Below are positions 61,753-64,000 of a stretch of DNA of 64,000 nt, piece by piece. The notes under the pieces were generated by a model. That model had not been told where the DNA came from. It saw nothing but the letters and a program-made list of their open reading frames with translations, and did no database searches. A program made the position numbers and the translations under genes. The DNA is from Antarcticimicrobium luteum (GTDB taxonomy: Bacteria; Pseudomonadota; Alphaproteobacteria; Rhodobacterales; Rhodobacteraceae). The stretch's first letter is position 1, and the number at the start of each line of letters is the position of its first letter. Where the stretch lies: NCBI RefSeq assembly GCF_004358185.1, contig NZ_SMUV01000074.1:124001-188000 (forward strand), in the 5' to 3' direction.

Positions 61753-63054
61753 ATGCCCCAGTTCCTCGACACCAACGACGCCGATTTTGAACCCGCTTTC
61801 GCCGCCCTGCTCGCCGCCAAGCGAGAGGACAGCCCCGATGTGGACGACACCGTCGCCGCGATCATCGCCGATGTGCGCGCCCGCGGCGATGCCGCGGTGA
61901 TCGAGCTGACGGCGCGGTTCGACCGGCTGGAGCTGACGCCGGAGCGCCTGGTCTTTACCCCCGAAGAGATCGCCGCAGCCATCGAAACCGTCCCGGCCGC
62001 GGAACGCGACGCGCTGGAACTGGCCGCCGAGCGCATCCGCGCCTATCACGTGCGCCAGATGCCCGAGGACGCCAGCTGGACCGACCCCGAAGGCGCGACG
62101 CTGGGCTGGCGCTGGACCGCCGTCTCCGCCGCCGGGCTCTATGTTCCCGGCGGGCTGGCCTCCTACCCGTCCTCGGTGCTGATGAACGCGGTGCCGGCGA
62201 AAGTGGCCGGGGTTGAGCGGCTTGCCATCGCGGTGCCGACGCCGGACGGAAAGGTGAACCCGCTGGTGCTGATGGCCGCCCGGATCGCCGGAGTGGACGA
62301 GATCTATCGCATCGGCGGCGCCCAGGCGATCGCGGCGATGGCCTATGGCACCGAATCCATCGCGCCGGTCGACAAGATCACCGGCCCCGGCAATGCCTAT
62401 GTCGCCGCCGCCAAGCGGCGGGTGTTCGGCAAGGTGGGGATCGACATGATCGCCGGACCCTCCGAGATCCTGGTGATCGCGGAGCGCGGCACCGATCCCG
62501 ACTGGATCGCGCTGGACCTGATGAGCCAGGCCGAGCATGACGAAAGCGCCCAGTCGATCCTGATCACCGATGACGCGGACTTTGGTCAGCAGGTGGGCGC
62601 AGCCGTCGACAAGCGGCTGGAAACGCTGGAGCGGCGCGCCATCGCCGGAGCGAGCTGGCGCGATTTTGGCGCCGTGATCACCGTGCGCGATCTGGACGAG
62701 GCGGCACAGCTCTCGAACCGCATCGCGCCGGAGCATCTGGAGCTCTGCGTCGCGGACCCCGAGGCGCTGGCCGACAAATGCGTCCATGCCGGGGCGATCT
62801 TCCTCGGGCAATACACGCCCGAGGCCATCGGCGATTACGTCGGCGGGCCGAACCACGTGCTGCCCACGGCGCGGTCTGCGCGGTTTTCCTCCGGCCTCAG
62901 CGTGTTGGACTTCCTCAAGCGCACCACGCTGGCCCGGATGACGCCCGAGGCGCTGCGCGCCATCGGCCCCAGCGCCGAGCGTCTGGCGCAATCGGAAAGC
63001 CTTGAGGCGCACGGGCTGTCGGTCCGCGCGCGTCTGGATCAACTGAACAGGTAG
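61753..63054 (+). CDS. hisD: Histidinol dehydrogenase
   Basis: 433 residues from MPQFLDTNDAD. Signature region IAGPSEILVIAE, zinc ligand motif LMSQAEHDESAQ, base EHLEL and C-terminal SLEAHGLSVRARL. Catalyses the last two oxidations of histidine synthesis with NAD. The chosen start lies between two shorter Met-containing extensions that encode unlike residues. Confidence 0.96.
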   Translation: MPQFLDTNDADFEPAFAALLAAKREDSPDVDDTVAAIIADVRARGDAAVIELTARFDRLELTPERLVFTPEEIAAAIETVPAAERDALELAAERIRAYHVRQMPEDASWTDPEGATLGWRWTAVSAAGLYVPGGLASYPSSVLMNAVPAKVAGVERLAIAVPTPDGKVNPLVLMAARIAGVDEIYRIGGAQAIAAMAYGTESIAPVDKITGPGNAYVAAAKRRVFGKVGIDMIAGPSEILVIAERGTDPDWIALDLMSQAEHDESAQSILITDDADFGQQVGAAVDKRLETLERRAIAGASWRDFGAVITVRDLDEAAQLSNRIAPEHLELCVADPEALADKCVHAGAIFLGQYTPEAIGDYVGGPNHVLPTARSARFSSGLSVLDFLKRTTLARMTPEALRAIGPSAERLAQSESLEAHGLSVRARLDQLNR

Positions 63055-63061
63055 TCGGCCC

Positions 63062-63541
63062 ATGTCTCATATCGTGGATATTGCGCTGGACGACGCGGGG
63101 CTGCCCCCGCCGACGCCGGAAATCGAACAGGAACGCAAGGTCGCCATGTTCGACCTTCTGGAACAGAACAGCTTTACCCTGCCCGAGCGCGACGGCCGCG
63201 CCGTGCCGGACGGCCCCTATTGCGTGACGCTGTCGATTCGAGACAAGCGGCTGGTCTTCGACATCGAGACCGAGCAGGGCCAGAAGGCGGCTGAATTCCA
63301 CCTGTCGCTGGGCCCGTTCCGGCAGGTGGTCAAGGACTACTTCCAGATCTGCGAATCCTACTACAACGCGGTCAAGACCATGCCGCCCAGCCAGATCGAG
63401 ACCATCGACATGGCCCGCCGCGGCATCCACAACGAAGGCAGCCGGGTGCTGAAGGAACGGCTGGAGGGCAAGGCCGAGATCGACGAGGACACCGCAAGGC
63501 GTCTGTTCACCCTGATCTGCGTCCTGCATTTCGGGGGCTAG
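63062..63541 (+). CDS. UPF0262 family protein
   Basis: 159 residues. Conserved EQERKVAMFDLLEQNSF, GPYCVTLSIRDKRLVFDI and MARRGIHNEGSRVLKERL. Eight bases after hisD. Function unknown; neighbour of a phosphatase-like gene as usual in this group. Confidence 0.92.
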   Translation: MSHIVDIALDDAGLPPPTPEIEQERKVAMFDLLEQNSFTLPERDGRAVPDGPYCVTLSIRDKRLVFDIETEQGQKAAEFHLSLGPFRQVVKDYFQICESYYNAVKTMPPSQIETIDMARRGIHNEGSRVLKERLEGKAEIDEDTARRLFTLICVLHFGG

Positions 63542-63543
63542 CC

Positions 63544-64000
63544 GTGGAACCGCTGCCGCAGTCGATCCTGTTCTGCTGCGATCATAATTCCTGCCGGTCG
63601 CCGATGGCCGAGGGGATTATGAAAAAGTTCTATGGCATGTCGACCTATGTGCAATCGGCCGGCGTCAAGAACGATCTGGAGATCGACGGCTTTGCCATCG
63701 CCGTGTGCCAGGAGATCGATGTCGAGCTGTCGCGCCACCGCAGCCGCTCGTTCGAGGACATGGTGCAATGGGGCGACGATCTGAGTTCCTATGATCTGGT
63801 GGTGGCGCTGTCGCCGGCCAGCCAGCGCCGGGCGCTGGAGCTGACCCGGTACTTTCATCTCGCCGTCGAATACTGGCCGATCCTGGATCCCACCGGGCTG
63901 GGCAACACGCGGGAGGAAAAACTCGCCGCCTACCGCCAGACCCGTGCGCAGATCATCGCCAAGCTCAAGGAAAAATGGGGAGAGCCGACCGAGGTCGTGT
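63544..64000 (+). CDS. Low-molecular-weight protein-tyrosine phosphatase / arsenate reductase-like, partial
   Basis: Starts with GTG two bases after UPF0262; runs off the window. CX5R loop C12-D-H-N-S-C-R18 followed by SPMAEG, with downstream DP (ILDPTGLG) for the acid. About 152 residues visible. Family clear; dephosphorylation target unknown. Confidence 0.9.
   Translation, partial: MEPLPQSILFCCDHNSCRSPMAEGIMKKFYGMSTYVQSAGVKNDLEIDGFAIAVCQEIDVELSRHRSRSFEDMVQWGDDLSSYDLVVALSPASQRRALELTRYFHLAVEYWPILDPTGLGNTREEKLAAYRQTRAQIIAKLKEKWGEPTEVV

Overview
The window reads as a chromosome segment of a marine-type alphaproteobacterium of the Rhodobacteraceae (Roseobacter group). The inference rests on high GC with GC-rich third codon positions, the gene order murA - DUF2948 - hisD - UPF0262 - low-molecular-weight phosphatase, a form I aerobic CO dehydrogenase cluster, RTX export substrates, TAXI-type TRAP transport and several aromatic/acyl-CoA catabolic operons. 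No species can be named from the sequence alone.

Layout. 1-3.5 kb: the end of an amine-type FAD oxidoreductase, then an HSL-type esterase translationally coupled to an acyl-CoA synthetase. 3.5-8.0 kb: an accessory stretch with repeats, an orphan Phd-like antitoxin, and an AT-richer island. The island holds a caspase-like peptidase, a type I restriction N-terminal-domain nuclease-like protein and a YecA/SEC-C protein; short inverted sequences lie near both ends. 8.1-16.2 kb: a leftward CO dehydrogenase operon, coxC (MHYT-LytTR sensor/regulator), coxM, coxS, coxL (AYRCSFR, form I), coxD, coxE, coxF and a possible 36-residue tail gene. 16.7-22.1 kb: an RTX protein under a good FNR-like box, an ABC exporter, tRNA-Gly and a lytic transglycosylase. 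22.2-28.4 kb: a fused TRAP permease, a TAXI binding protein, a cytoplasmic sulfatase/phosphonate-hydrolase-like enzyme and a LysR regulator. 28.8-30.3 kb: rsgA and an acetyltransferase.

30.4-47.1 kb is the most interesting block. It is a rightward operon bounded by two IclR regulators, with a bicupin next to the first. It encodes NitT/TauT-type ABC uptake, a Rieske oxygenase, an SDR, an extradiol dioxygenase, an alpha/beta hydrolase, an SDR lacking the catalytic Tyr/Lys, a ThDP enzyme, an aspartate-dehydrogenase-like protein, an aldehyde dehydrogenase, an adrenodoxin-reductase-like flavoprotein, a flavodoxin and a pentapeptide-repeat protein. The order fits uptake of an aromatic acid, ring hydroxylation, meta cleavage, C-C hydrolysis, then 2-oxoacid decarboxylation and oxidation. 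Electrons would reach the Rieske enzyme through flavodoxin rather than ferredoxin. A 13-bp motif is shared by the operon promoter and the promoter of the distal IclR gene.

47.2-54.0 kb: a leftward acyl-CoA operon (biotin carboxylase/BCCP, carboxyltransferase, TIGR03084 protein, AMP ligase, SDR) that runs into the second IclR gene. 54.4-57.2 kb: a copper-type TonB receptor with a DUF2946 protein, then tRNA-Thr. 57.3-59.1 kb: an RTX protein with two laminin-B-like domains. 59.3-64.0 kb: housekeeping genes (small basic protein, murA, DUF2948, GNAT, hisD, UPF0262, truncated phosphatase). Mo-Cu CO dehydrogenase and a copper receptor in the same window suggest, but do not prove, a link through copper supply.
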